64,000 bases of DNA from Ruegeria halocynthiae (GCF_900106805.1 NZ_FNNP01000001.1:1054001-1118000), one strand, 5' to 3'. Positions 17,920-26,611 are shown, counted from the first letter of the stretch. Notes: a model not told the origin generated them from the sequence alone. Numbers and translations are program-made.

Positions 17920-18793
17920 GTTCGATCTCCTCTTGAAACGCGCGGGCCAGCGCGATTGCACCAGTCAGCGGATCACCCAGTGGATTGGCCAGTCCCTGCT
18001 GCATGATTTTTGGTAAATACGCCGCATAGTGCGGGCCGATGCCCCCGGTCAGGCAGATCGAAAGGCCAGGTGCCCAGCCCATTGCTTCCATCCGACCCGC
18101 CAGATACTGAGCGCCAGCCTGCATGATCGAAACTGCAAGTTCATCCCCCCGCCCTGCATGGAGCGTTACGACAGGAGCCAGCGCGCCAAAATCAGTCGGC
18201 GACATCCCGGACGCAGCTCTGACAACACCCGCGGCGCCACCAAAACGAGACAACAGGACTTCCGCCATCTCGGACACTGGTTGCAGGTCGTCAATACAAT
18301 CAAGCGTGCGTGACAGTGCCCGCCGCCCCACCCATTGCGCCGAGGCCTGATCCCCAAGGACCGGGCCCCATCCGCCTGCAAAAACGCTCTGCCCGCCTCT
18401 CTGTGCCGCCAGGAAAGACCCGGTGCCGCAATGCGCGACAAACCCATCCTTCGGCCCCAACGCACCGCGCAAGGCGGCGGGCCTGTCATCTTCGATCCGA
18501 ACATGATCAAACGGCAGCACACCAGCCAGTCGTTCTGCCAGTGTTTTTCCTGTGATTCCTGCCAACCCCAGATACGCTGGCACCCGAGCGATCCGAGATG
18601 CATCCAATCCGAGACGCTCTGCCAAAGAGGCAATTCCACGTTTCAGTTCGACACAGGCCGCTTCGAAATCGGTCGAGACATTTGCCGACCCAACTTCAAC
18701 TTGCTGAACAAGAGAGTCATCTGAAACAGCAATACGACAGCGCGTACCACCGCCATCAACAGCCAGAACAATGGGATCTAAAGGACGACTCAT
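17906..18793 (-). CDS. BadF/BadG-type amino-sugar kinase (NagK/MurK-like)
   Basis: A 295-residue ASKHA-fold kinase of the BadF/BadG/BcrA/BcrD family. The phosphate-1 motif is VLAVDGGGTRCRIAVSD near the N-terminus, phosphate-2 is AHCGTGSFLAAQ (about 140-151), and the adenosine motif is LTGGIGPHYA. Relatives include human GlcNAc kinase and clostridial MurK, which phosphorylates both GlcNAc and MurNAc. It is the first gene of the leftward operon. Because the cluster has an ABC importer rather than a PTS, a kinase is needed to make the 6-phosphate. The substrate (GlcNAc, MurNAc or both) cannot be fixed from sequence. Confidence 0.87.
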   Translation of the reverse strand: MSRPLDPIVLAVDGGGTRCRIAVSDDSLVQQVEVGSANVSTDFEAACVELKRGIASLAERLGLDASRIARVPAYLGLAGITGKTLAERLAGVLPFDHVRIEDDRPAALRGALGPKDGFVAHCGTGSFLAAQRGGQSVFAGGWGPVLGDQASAQWVGRRALSRTLDCIDDLQPVSEMAEVLLSRFGGAAGVVRAASGMSPTDFGALAPVVTLHAGRGDELAVSIMQAGAQYLAGRMEAMGWAPGLSICLTGGIGPHYAAYLPKIMQQGLANPLGDPLTGAIALARAFQEEIEHERC

Positions 18794-18797
18794 GCAG

Positions 18798-18813
18798 ATA
18801 CCTTTATAATACC
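18798..18813 (-). promoter_or_regulatory. Candidate GntR operator in front of the kinase operon
   Basis: Read on the minus strand this is GGTAT-TATAAA-GGTAT: two half-sites 11 bases apart, ending five bases before the kinase ATG and overlapping its ribosome site. The same arrangement recurs at 18909-18924 before murQ. Shared spacing in front of both divergent arms points to the local GntR protein; binding is inferred. Confidence 0.6.
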
Positions 18814-18908
18814 TATTATCGTTTTTGAAGACCTAATTACGACCACAACAAACCATATCGACCCAAATACTGAAACATACTGACATAAAAATAAAATGGT
18901 AGACTAAT

Positions 18909-18930
18909 GGTATCTAAAAGGTATGATACC
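18909..18930 (+). promoter_or_regulatory. Candidate GntR operator in front of murQ
   Basis: GGTAT-CTAAAA-GGTAT at 18909-18924, continuing to GATACC, so that 18920-18930 is a perfect palindrome GGTATGATACC. It mirrors the site in front of the kinase gene. The murQ ribosome site (GGGAGAG) follows about ten bases later, so bound repressor could block transcription start or elongation. Confidence 0.6.
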
Positions 18931-18952
18931 CGGAACCAAGGGAGAGAATCAC

Positions 18953-19876
18953 GTGGCCGCGCCAGTAACAGAACAGCTGCATCAGGATGCGATCGGGCTT
19001 GATGCCCGGCCGCTGAACGAAGTCGCCGAACTTCTGGCCCGGTCACAATCCGAAGCTGCAACCACCCCCCTCTCCTCGCTCTCCCCTATTTGCACAGGGG
19101 CGAAAGCAATGGCGCAAACGATCCGCTCCGGCGGTGTCCTGCGCTATCTTGCGGCAGGCTCATCCGGCTTGATGGCCGCCTCGGACGCGCTGGAACTGGG
19201 CGGCACTTATTCGATATCCGCAAACCAAATTCGCATTCACATGGCGGGCGGATTACCTTCCAGCGTCGAGATGCCCGGCGATGTTGAAGACGCCACCGAC
19301 AATCTCGACCGCGAACTTGCCGGCCTGTCGACCAAAGACACTCTGATCACCGTTTCCGCCAGCGGAACTACGCCCTACACAGTCGCTGCAGCCCGGATTG
19401 CCCGAGCAAAAGGTGCTACGGTTATCGGCATAGCAAACAATGGCGAAACAGAACTGTTACAGCTATCCGACCACTCCATCCTGCTATCCACTCCGCCCGA
19501 GCTGATATCGGGCTCGACCCGCATGGGTGCGGGTACCGCACAGAAAATCGCGCTGAACATGCTGTCCACCCTTATGGCGATGGAGCTGGGGCATATTCAG
19601 GACGGGATGATGATCAACCTGCGCGCCGACAACGAGAAACTGCGCGCCCGCGCTAAGGGCATTGTTTGCCAGCTGACAGGCGTAGCACCCGAACAAGCCG
19701 CATCAGCGCTGAATGCAGCAGACGGAAATCTTAAATGCGCTGCCCTGATGGCGGCAGGCGCTTTAGTGCTGGAAGAGGCGCAGGCGATGTTGCGCAGTAC
19801 GGATGATCACCTCCGCCCCGCACTGGAGCGGCTTAAACAAAACCAAGAAACCATCAATCTGGGAGACACCAAATGA
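18953..19876 (+). CDS. murQ: N-acetylmuramic acid 6-phosphate etherase MurQ
   Basis: A 307-residue SIS-domain lyase. It opens with the family's TEQLHQDAIGLDARPLNEV, then contains YLAAGSSGLMAASDALELGG, ISASGTTPYT-like phosphate-binding loop (VSASGTTPYTVAAARIA) and STRMGAGTAQKIALNMLSTL. It cleaves the lactyl ether of MurNAc-6-P to give GlcNAc-6-P and D-lactate. I chose GTG 18953-18955 because AAGGGAGAG precedes it and the protein then begins like known MurQ; the ATG at 18923 lies inside the candidate operator. Its last four bases overlap the SBP start (ATGA), so it is coupled to the transporter. Confidence 0.94.
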   Translation: MAAPVTEQLHQDAIGLDARPLNEVAELLARSQSEAATTPLSSLSPICTGAKAMAQTIRSGGVLRYLAAGSSGLMAASDALELGGTYSISANQIRIHMAGGLPSSVEMPGDVEDATDNLDRELAGLSTKDTLITVSASGTTPYTVAAARIARAKGATVIGIANNGETELLQLSDHSILLSTPPELISGSTRMGAGTAQKIALNMLSTLMAMELGHIQDGMMINLRADNEKLRARAKGIVCQLTGVAPEQAASALNAADGNLKCAALMAAGALVLEEAQAMLRSTDDHLRPALERLKQNQETINLGDTK

Positions 19877-21123
19877 CACGCAAAGTTCTGAGCCTTGCTC
19901 TGATGAGCACAGCGCTGGTCACAAGCGCCTATGCGCAAGACGCGACGCTGAACATCGAAAGCTGGCGCAATGATGATCTGGCCCTGTGGCAGGAAAAGAT
20001 CATTCCGGCTTTCGAGGCCGAACATCCGGGCATCAAAGTAATTTTTTCACCCTCCGCCCCGGCTGAATACAATGCTGTACTGAACTCTAAGCTTGAGGCC
20101 GGATCGGCGGGCGACCTGATCACGTGCCGTCCGTTCGATGCTTCACTGGCATTGTACGAAAACGGGCACCTGACCGACCTGTCCGATCTGGACGCCATGG
20201 GCAACTTCTCGGACGTTGCGAAATCTGCTTGGCAGACCGACGATGGATCAGCCAGTTTCTGCGTTCCGATGGCATCGGTGATTCATGGCTTCATCTACAA
20301 CAAGGATGCGTTCAACGAGTTGGGCATCGACGCCCCAACCACCGAGGCCGAGTTCTTTGCCGCCCTCGACAAGATCAAGGAGGACGGCACCTATATCCCG
20401 ATGGCGATGGGCACCAACGACCAGTGGGAAGCCGCCACAATGGGCTATAACAACATCGGCCCGAACTACTGGAAAGGTGAAGAAGGCCGACAGGCGCTGA
20501 TCAAGGGCGAGCAGAAGCTGACTGACCCACAGTGGGTTGCCCCTTATGCGACGTTGGCCAAATGGGCGGACTATCTGGGTGACGGGTACGAGGCACAGAC
20601 CTATCCTGACAGTCAGAACCTGTTCACACTGGGTCGCGCGGCGGTCTATCCTGCTGGTAGCTGGGAAATTTCGGGCTTCAACACGCAAGCCGATTTCGAA
20701 ATGGGCGCCTTTAAGCCGCCTGTCCAGAATGCGGGCGACACCTGCTATATCTCGGACCACACAGATATCGGCATCGGCTTGAATGCCGCCAGCGAAAATC
20801 AAGAAGCGGCGCGCACTTTCCTGGCCTGGGTTGCAAGCCCAGAATTCGCCAGCATCTTCGGCAACGCCCTGCCCGGGTTCTTCCCGCTGTCCAGCACTCC
20901 GGTCGAGTTGGAAGATCCGCTTGCCAAAGAAATCGTTGGCTGGCGCGATGAGTGTGAAAGCACGATCCGTTCAACTTATCAGATCCTGTCGCGCGGCACA
21001 CCGAACCTTGAAAACGAGACCTGGGGCGCATCTGTCGCCGCCATCAAGGGCGCTGAAACCCCCGAAGCACTGGGTCAGCAACTGCAGGACGGTCTGGCCA
21101 CCTGGTACGCACCGCATCAGTAA
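19873..21123 (+). CDS. ABC sugar transporter, periplasmic binding protein
   Basis: A 416-residue family 1 extracellular solute-binding protein. A signal peptide (MTRKVLSLALMSTALVTSAY, cleaved after YAQ or AYA) precedes a mature part starting DATLNIESWRNDDLALWQEK. Typical CUT1 features include SAGDLITCRPFDASLALYEN and AVYPAGSWEISGF. It would capture the imported sugar in the periplasm. Being encoded straight after murQ, the likely ligand is a MurNAc- or GlcNAc-type amino sugar, but the binding site cannot be read from sequence alone. A stable hairpin follows the gene. Confidence 0.92.
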   Translation: MTRKVLSLALMSTALVTSAYAQDATLNIESWRNDDLALWQEKIIPAFEAEHPGIKVIFSPSAPAEYNAVLNSKLEAGSAGDLITCRPFDASLALYENGHLTDLSDLDAMGNFSDVAKSAWQTDDGSASFCVPMASVIHGFIYNKDAFNELGIDAPTTEAEFFAALDKIKEDGTYIPMAMGTNDQWEAATMGYNNIGPNYWKGEEGRQALIKGEQKLTDPQWVAPYATLAKWADYLGDGYEAQTYPDSQNLFTLGRAAVYPAGSWEISGFNTQADFEMGAFKPPVQNAGDTCYISDHTDIGIGLNAASENQEAARTFLAWVASPEFASIFGNALPGFFPLSSTPVELEDPLAKEIVGWRDECESTIRSTYQILSRGTPNLENETWGASVAAIKGAETPEALGQQLQDGLATWYAPHQ

Positions 21124-21140
21124 CACCTAGGCCACTCACT

Positions 21141-21169
21141 CCGGACGCGGCCAATCGCGCCGCGTCCGG
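21141..21169 (+). other. Intercistronic hairpin between binding protein and permease genes
   Basis: Perfect 11-bp GC-rich stem CCGGACGCGGC / GCCGCGTCCGG with loop CAATCGC. No U run follows (CACCTTTCCCC), so it is unlikely to be a simple terminator. Such hairpins after binding-protein genes protect the upstream mRNA and raise binding protein over permease; that role is inferred. Confidence 0.75.
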
Positions 21170-21190
21170 CACCTTTCCCCGGAGATTCAC

Positions 21191-22105
21191 ATGCAAACCC
21201 GCCGCATTCGCTGGCACATTGCCGTATTCCTCGCCCCTGCGGTCCTGGTCTACACGGCAGTGATGATCTTCCCTTTGTTCAACACACTGCGCCTCGCATT
21301 GTTCACCGAGGTCGATCAGACGCGCATCTACGTGGGCCTGCAGAATTTCCGCACCCTGTTCTTTGACCCTATCTGGTCCGAACAGTTCTGGAACGCGCTT
21401 GGCAACAACTTCTGGTTCTTCCTGATCCACATGCTGGTGCAGAACCCCATCGGCATCGCCTTGGCAGCGCTTCTGTCACATCCACGCCTGCGGTTTGCCG
21501 CGCTCTATCGGTCTGCGATTTTCATCCCTACGATCATGAGTTTCGTGATCGTCGGTTTCGCGTGGAAGCTGATCCTGTCACCGCTTTGGGGCATCGCCCC
21601 GTCGATGCTGGACGCCATTGGACTGAAGTCGCTGTTTGCACCGTGGCTGGGCAAGGAAGAACACGCTCTGACAACGCTGGCGCTGGTGTCGGTCTGGCAA
21701 TTCGTCGGCATTCCGATGATGCTGATCTATGCCGCGCTGCTATCGATCCCCGAAGAAATCCTTGAGGCCGGAGAGATCGACGGCATCACCGGGGCCTCGG
21801 CGTTCTGGAAGATCAAACTACCGCTCATTATTCCTTCGATCGGGATCATCTCGATCCTGACTTTTGTGGGTAATTTCAACGCGTTTGACCTAATCTACGT
21901 GTCCCAAGGCGCGCTGGCCGGGCCGGATTTCTCAACCGACATCCTTGGCACCTTTATGTACCGCACCTTCTTTGGCTTCCAGCTGCAACTGGGTGATCCG
22001 CATATGGGATCAGCCATCGCCGGGGCCATGTTCGCCATCATCCTCGTGGGTGTCTGCCTCTACCTCTTCGGCATCCAGACCCGGATGCGCCGGTATCAGC
22101 TGTGA
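21191..22105 (+). CDS. ABC sugar transporter permease (CUT1, MalF/UgpA-like)
   Basis: A 304-residue inner-membrane protein with six hydrophobic segments and the conserved cytoplasmic EAA loop (EAGEIDGITGASAFWKIKLP), which docks on the ATPase. It begins with a basic stretch (MQTRRIRWHIAVFLAPAVLV). ATG 21191 is preceded by GGAG. It forms the translocation pore with the next gene product. It is the third gene of the rightward operon. Confidence 0.93.
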   Translation: MQTRRIRWHIAVFLAPAVLVYTAVMIFPLFNTLRLALFTEVDQTRIYVGLQNFRTLFFDPIWSEQFWNALGNNFWFFLIHMLVQNPIGIALAALLSHPRLRFAALYRSAIFIPTIMSFVIVGFAWKLILSPLWGIAPSMLDAIGLKSLFAPWLGKEEHALTTLALVSVWQFVGIPMMLIYAALLSIPEEILEAGEIDGITGASAFWKIKLPLIIPSIGIISILTFVGNFNAFDLIYVSQGALAGPDFSTDILGTFMYRTFFGFQLQLGDPHMGSAIAGAMFAIILVGVCLYLFGIQTRMRRYQL

Positions 22106-22115
22106 GGGTAATGAT

Positions 22116-22955
22116 ATGAACAAAGCACGCCAAAACCCGCTGAACACCGCCGCCATGCACGGGGCACTGATCCTTTATACTTTGATCGCACTGTTCCCGG
22201 TCTTCGTGATCATCATCAACAGCTTCAAATCCCGCCGCGCCATCTTTCGCGAACCGCTCGCCCTGCCCGATGCCGAAAGCTTTTCGCTGATTGGTTACCA
22301 GACGGTGATGAAACAGGGGGATTTCTTCCTGTATTTCCAGAACTCGCTAATCGTCACCGTGGTGTCGCTGGCCCTTGTCCTGTTGTTTGGCGCCATGGCC
22401 GCCTTTGCGCTGAGCGAATACAAGTTCAAAGGCAACACATTGATGGGCCTGTATCTGGCACTCGGCATCATGATCCCAATTCGCATCGGCACCGTGGCTA
22501 TTCTGGATATGATGGTCGCCACAGGGTTGGTAAACACTCTCTGGGCCTTGATCCTCGTTTACACGGCGCAAGGCTTGCCATTGGCCGTTTTCATTCTGTC
22601 CGAGTTCATGCGGCAGGTCTCGGACGATTTGAAAAACGCGGGTCGCGTCGATGGCCTGACTGAATACACAATCTTCTTCCGGCTGGTCTTACCCCTCGTT
22701 CGCCCCGCCATGGCGACCGTCGCCGTGTTCAACATGATCCCGATCTGGAACGACCTCTGGTTCCCGCTTATCCTTGCCCCGGCTGAGGAAACCAAAACCC
22801 TGACGCTGGGTAGCCAGGTCTTCATTGGCCAATTCGTCACCGACTGGAACGCGGTTCTGTCGGCGCTTAGCATGGCGATCCTGCCGGTGCTCGTGCTCTA
22901 CGTCATCTTCTCGCGCCAGCTGATCCGCGGCATCACGTCAGGAGCAGTCAAATGA
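22116..22955 (+). CDS. ABC sugar transporter permease (CUT1, MalG/UgpE-like)
   Basis: A 279-residue second permease subunit with six membrane segments and an EAA loop (NAGRVDGLTEYTIFFRLVLP). I chose ATG 22116-22118, ten bases after the previous stop and with TGAGGGTAATG upstream; the longer in-frame opening overlaps the preceding gene and does not look like coding sequence. The TGA overlaps the ATG of the oxidoreductase gene by four bases. Confidence 0.93.
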   Translation: MNKARQNPLNTAAMHGALILYTLIALFPVFVIIINSFKSRRAIFREPLALPDAESFSLIGYQTVMKQGDFFLYFQNSLIVTVVSLALVLLFGAMAAFALSEYKFKGNTLMGLYLALGIMIPIRIGTVAILDMMVATGLVNTLWALILVYTAQGLPLAVFILSEFMRQVSDDLKNAGRVDGLTEYTIFFRLVLPLVRPAMATVAVFNMIPIWNDLWFPLILAPAEETKTLTLGSQVFIGQFVTDWNAVLSALSMAILPVLVLYVIFSRQLIRGITSGAVK

Positions 22956-23986
22956 TCAAGGTTCTGATCGCTGGCCTTGGCAATATGGGCCTGAGCCACG
23001 CGCTGGCCCACCACCACCACCCGGACGCGCAGATCGTGGGGTTGGTGAACCGCTCCGGCCAAGTGGACCATCCAGATCTGTCAGGCTATCCGGCTTACTC
23101 GGATTTTCAGGCCGCTCTGGCCGAGACAAACCCCGATCTGGTCGTGGTCGCCACCTATTCCGACAGCCATGCCGATTTTGCCTGCGCCGCAATGGAGGCC
23201 GGGGCTCATGTCTTCGTCGAAAAACCACTCGCCACGACTGCGGCAGACGCCAAACGAGTCGTTGCGAAAGCCATCGAGACCAATCGTAAACTGGTGATCG
23301 GCTACATCCTGCGCCACCACCCCTCATGGATGCGCCTGATTTCCGAGGCGCGCGACCTCGGCGGGCCGTATGTCTTCCGTCTGAACCTCAACCAGCAAAG
23401 CAGCGGTGCTGAGTGGGAAACCCACAAGGCGCTGATGCAAACCACCTCGCCCATTGTTGATTGCGGCGTGCATTATGTCGACGTGATGTGTCAGATCACC
23501 GACTCTGACCCGGTGCGCGTGCATGGCATGGGCCTTCGCCTGAGCGATGAGATCGCCGAAGACATGTACAATTACGGCCAGTTTCAGGTGATCTTTGAGG
23601 ACGGCTCGGTCGGCTGGTACGAAGCCGGTTGGGGCCCGATGATGTCGGAAACCGCGTTTTTCGTGAAAGACATCGTGTCGCCCAATGGCTCGGTCTCGAT
23701 CACCGACGGCAACAAAGGCGCGTCCGCAAATATCGACGGCCACACAAAAGTCGGCGGCCTTCTGGTCCATCGCCCCGAGGGCGACCAGCTAATCGACATG
23801 CCGGGTGAGCCCGGCCATCAAGAGCTCTGCGACGCCGAGCAAGCCTATATGCTGCGCGCCATAGCCGAAGACATCGACCTGACCCGACACATGAACGACG
23901 CCGTTCAATCGCTGGCCATCTGTCTCGCTGCAGATGAAAGCATCCGCACCGGCCAACCCATTTCGCTGAAAGAGGCACGCACATGA
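22952..23986 (+). CDS. Gfo/Idh/MocA oxidoreductase in the amino-sugar operon
   Basis: A 344-residue NAD(P)-dependent dehydrogenase. The N-terminal nucleotide-binding loop is GLGNMGLSHALAHHHH, the family signature is VFVEKPLATT (EKP), and DCGVHYVDVMCQI supplies the catalytic His region. It overlaps the genes on both sides by four bases (ATGA), so it is an integral part of the transport operon. The reaction is unknown. Possibilities include oxidation at C3 or C1 of the imported sugar, or an LgdA-like or GH109-like NAD-dependent opening of an anhydro or glycosidic bond. These are hypotheses from family chemistry, not seen directly. Confidence 0.88.
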   Translation: MIKVLIAGLGNMGLSHALAHHHHPDAQIVGLVNRSGQVDHPDLSGYPAYSDFQAALAETNPDLVVVATYSDSHADFACAAMEAGAHVFVEKPLATTAADAKRVVAKAIETNRKLVIGYILRHHPSWMRLISEARDLGGPYVFRLNLNQQSSGAEWETHKALMQTTSPIVDCGVHYVDVMCQITDSDPVRVHGMGLRLSDEIAEDMYNYGQFQVIFEDGSVGWYEAGWGPMMSETAFFVKDIVSPNGSVSITDGNKGASANIDGHTKVGGLLVHRPEGDQLIDMPGEPGHQELCDAEQAYMLRAIAEDIDLTRHMNDAVQSLAICLAADESIRTGQPISLKEART

Positions 23987-24978
23987 CCGCCCTGACGCTT
24001 ACGAACGTGAACAAGTCCTTCGGCACCGTCGAGGTGCTGAAGGATATCAATATCGAAGTCGAAGACGGCGAATTCGTCGTTTTCGTCGGCCCATCGGGTT
24101 GCGGTAAATCCACCCTTCTGCGCGTGATCGCGGGGTTGGAGGACGTGACCTCGGGCGAAGTGCGCATCGGCGGAGAGCTGATGAACCTCACCCCGCCCTC
24201 CAAACGTGGCATCGCAATGGTGTTCCAAAGCTACGCGCTCTACCCTCACCTGAACGTGCGCAAAAACATGTCGCTGGCGTTGAAACAGGAAGGTCAGAGC
24301 AAACAGGTCATCGAACAACGCGTCGCCAAGGCCAGCAAGATGCTGAACCTTGAGCCGTATATCGACCGCTTCCCCTCGGAGCTGTCGGGCGGTCAGCGTC
24401 AACGCGTCGCCATCGGACGCGCCATAGTGCGCGAGCCCAAACTGTTCCTGTTCGACGAGCCCTTGTCCAATCTGGACGCCGCCCTGCGCATGAACACACG
24501 GTTGGAAATTGCCAACCTGCACCAGCAGCTTGATGCCTCGATGATCTACGTCACCCACGACCAGACCGAGGCGATGACTCTGGCCGACAAGATTGTCGTC
24601 CTGCGCGACGGGCACGTTGAACAAGTCGGCAGCCCTATGGAGCTGTACAACAACCCCGCCAACCAGTTCGTCGCAGGCTTCCTCGGCGCGCCCTCAATGA
24701 ACTTTATCCCCGCCAGTCTGATCGGAGACAGCGCGGGCACGACACTGGGCATCCGACCCGAAGACCTCTACCTGACCGACGACGGCCCACTAACCGCGAA
24801 CGTAACCCATGTTGAGCATCTGGGCGGAGACACCAACGTAATCGCAATGATGCAGAACCACCAGATCACCGCACGCCTGTTCGGTCAGCATCAGGTAAAC
24901 GCGGGTGAGCCGGTCCGCTTTGGCTACACCCAGGACCGCACTTATCGCTTCGATCCCCAGGGCGCTCGCCTCATCTGA
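23983..24978 (+). CDS. ABC sugar transporter ATPase (UgpC/MalK-like)
   Basis: A 331-residue ATPase with Walker A GPSGCGKST (36-44), signature LSGGQRQ (134-140), Walker B FLFDEP (155-160), H-loop YVTHDQTEAM and a C-terminal TOBE/MalK regulatory domain (from about residue 235). It energises the two permeases. It is the last gene of the rightward operon. MalK-type ATPases often serve several importers, so this one could be shared. Confidence 0.95.
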   Translation: MTALTLTNVNKSFGTVEVLKDINIEVEDGEFVVFVGPSGCGKSTLLRVIAGLEDVTSGEVRIGGELMNLTPPSKRGIAMVFQSYALYPHLNVRKNMSLALKQEGQSKQVIEQRVAKASKMLNLEPYIDRFPSELSGGQRQRVAIGRAIVREPKLFLFDEPLSNLDAALRMNTRLEIANLHQQLDASMIYVTHDQTEAMTLADKIVVLRDGHVEQVGSPMELYNNPANQFVAGFLGAPSMNFIPASLIGDSAGTTLGIRPEDLYLTDDGPLTANVTHVEHLGGDTNVIAMMQNHQITARLFGQHQVNAGEPVRFGYTQDRTYRFDPQGARLI

Positions 24979-25005
24979 CGAAGATTTTTTCCATTTTCAT
25001 GATTT

Positions 25006-25092
25006 TGGTGCGGTCGAGAAGACTCGAACTTCCACGGGTGTTACCCCACAGCGACCTCAACGCTGCGCGTCTACCAATTCCGCCACGACCGC
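25006..25092 (-). tRNA. tRNA-Leu (anticodon GAG)
   Basis: Read on the minus strand the acceptor arms GCGGTCG (25092-25086) and CGACCGC pair perfectly, with discriminator A and an encoded CCA (25008-25006). The anticodon loop TTGAGGT gives GAG. A long class II variable arm (GTCGCTGTGGGGTAACACCC region) and the T-loop GTTCGAGTC complete the leucine type. It reads CUC/CUU codons. Confidence 0.95.
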
Positions 25093-25222
25093 ACTGCCAG
25101 TGACTTGGTAGAGGCGCGTATAGACGCAGAATTACGCGATGTGAAGAGGCAAAAACACGACGGTTTGATTTTGAACAACTCGTTCATATTTATACAGCAG
25201 CGCAACGTCCCAGGAGCAGCAC

Positions 25223-25882
25223 ATGGCAACCTCTGATCCTCCTCCTATAGTACAGATCGATGTCGTCTCGGATGTTGTCTGCCCGTGGTGCGTTATCGGT
25301 TTTCGGCAGCTGGATGCTGCTCTGAAGCAGGAAAACATACTTGCGCGCTTGCGGTGGCACCCTTTTGAACTGAACCCGGCCATGGGGCCAGAAGGACAAA
25401 ACCTTCGTGAACATATCGTCGAGAAATACGGTTCGACGCCGGAGCAAAGTAAACAAGCACGGGAAAAGCTGACCTCCCTCGGGGCCGAGCTAGGCTTTGC
25501 CTTCAATTTCGACGATGACAGCCGAATTGTGAATACATTTGCTGCGCATCAACTCCTGCACTGGGCGGAAACCCAGGAACGCCAACATCCACTCAAGCTC
25601 GCGCTATTTGATGCCTATTTTACGCAACAGCGTGATGTCTCGGAAATTGAGGTGCTGATGGCTGCCATCGAAGCTGCGGGGTTGGACACTGCAAAAGCAC
25701 AGGAAGCGCTGTTGTCGGGCGCCCATGCTGGAACAGTGCGTGAGAAACAGACCTTCTGGACCAGCCGGGGTATTTCGGGCGTGCCATCCATGGTTTTCGG
25801 AGGCAAGTACCTGCTGACTGGGGCGCAGGGAACGGATGCCTATACGCAGATTTTGCAACGCTGCCTGACCGAAGCGGCATGA
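25223..25882 (+). CDS. DsbA-family oxidoreductase, FrnE-like
   Basis: A 219-residue thioredoxin-fold protein of the DsbA/FrnE group. The redox motif is C20-P-W-C23 (SDVVCPWCVIG) and the cis-Pro loop is GVPSMVFGGKYLL near the C-terminus. It has no signal peptide, so it is cytoplasmic, as for FrnE/YwbO-like proteins. It probably catalyses thiol-disulphide exchange or isomerisation; the substrate is unknown. The ATG at 25223 has CAGGAGC upstream. lipB follows after 39 bases. Confidence 0.9.
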   Translation: MATSDPPPIVQIDVVSDVVCPWCVIGFRQLDAALKQENILARLRWHPFELNPAMGPEGQNLREHIVEKYGSTPEQSKQAREKLTSLGAELGFAFNFDDDSRIVNTFAAHQLLHWAETQERQHPLKLALFDAYFTQQRDVSEIEVLMAAIEAAGLDTAKAQEALLSGAHAGTVREKQTFWTSRGISGVPSMVFGGKYLLTGAQGTDAYTQILQRCLTEAA

Positions 25883-25921
25883 CCCCTTCCCCCTTTCGCT
25901 TAGACGGTCTAAGGGAACAAC

Positions 25922-26611
25922 ATGGAATGGAAGACGACCGACGGGCTGACAGATTACCAGGAAGCCACCGCTTTTATGGAGGCACGCGTTGCGGCGATTG
26001 CCTCAGGTGACGCGGATGAGTGCATCTGGCTGCTTGAACATCCGCCCCTTTATACTGCCGGCACCTCGGCAAAGCGCGAAGATCTGACCGATCCCGACCG
26101 TTTCCCGGTTTATGAAAGTAAACGCGGTGGCCAGTACACCTATCACGGGCCGGGGCAGCGTGTGGTCTATGTCATGCTGAACGTTGGAAAGCGTGGACAT
26201 GATGTGCGCCGCTTTGTGCAGCAGCTCGAGGAATGGGTGATCGCAGCACTTGCCGAGTTCAACGTCACCGGCGAAATTCGCGAGGGTCGGGTCGGCGTCT
26301 GGGTACAACGCAACGACAAGCCTCTGACAGCAACGGGGCAAACCGCCGAGGACAAGATTGCGGCCATCGGAGTTCGTCTGCGGAAATGGGTCAGCTTCCA
26401 CGGCATTTCGATCAATGTCGAACCTGATCTGTCCCATTTCACCGGCATCGTGCCCTGCGGGATTCAGGATCACGGCGTGACCTCACTGGTCGATCTGGGA
26501 CTGCCGGTCACCATGGCTGATGTGGATGTTGCGTTGAAAAAGACATTTGAAGATGTTTTTGCTGGACACGCAGAGGTATCTCGTACCGACCCCGCAATTC
26601 GAATCGGCTAG
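25922..26611 (+). CDS. lipB: Octanoyl-(acyl carrier protein):protein octanoyltransferase LipB
   Basis: A 229-residue enzyme that moves octanoate from acyl-ACP to lipoyl domains, the first step of lipoate synthesis. The family signature [20 protein letters not shown] is at 68-87. The catalytic pair are Lys145 ([10 protein letters not shown]) and Cys179 ([13 protein letters not shown]). It has normal length and all motifs. Start ATG 25922-25924. It may be co-transcribed with the FrnE-like gene. Confidence 0.96.
   Translation: MEWKTTDGLTDYQEATAFMEARVAAIASGDADECIWLLEHPPLYTAGTSAKREDLTDPDRFPVYESKRGGQYTYHGPGQRVVYVMLNVGKRGHDVRRFVQQLEEWVIAALAEFNVTGEIREGRVGVWVQRNDKPLTATGQTAEDKIAAIGVRLRKWVSFHGISINVEPDLSHFTGIVPCGIQDHGVTSLVDLGLPVTMADVDVALKKTFEDVFAGHAEVSRTDPAIRIG

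Noticed and set aside
18923..18955. ATG 18923 as the murQ start
   Set aside because: It lies inside the candidate operator and lacks a ribosome site; GTG 18953 follows GGGAGAG and gives the normal MurQ N-terminus.
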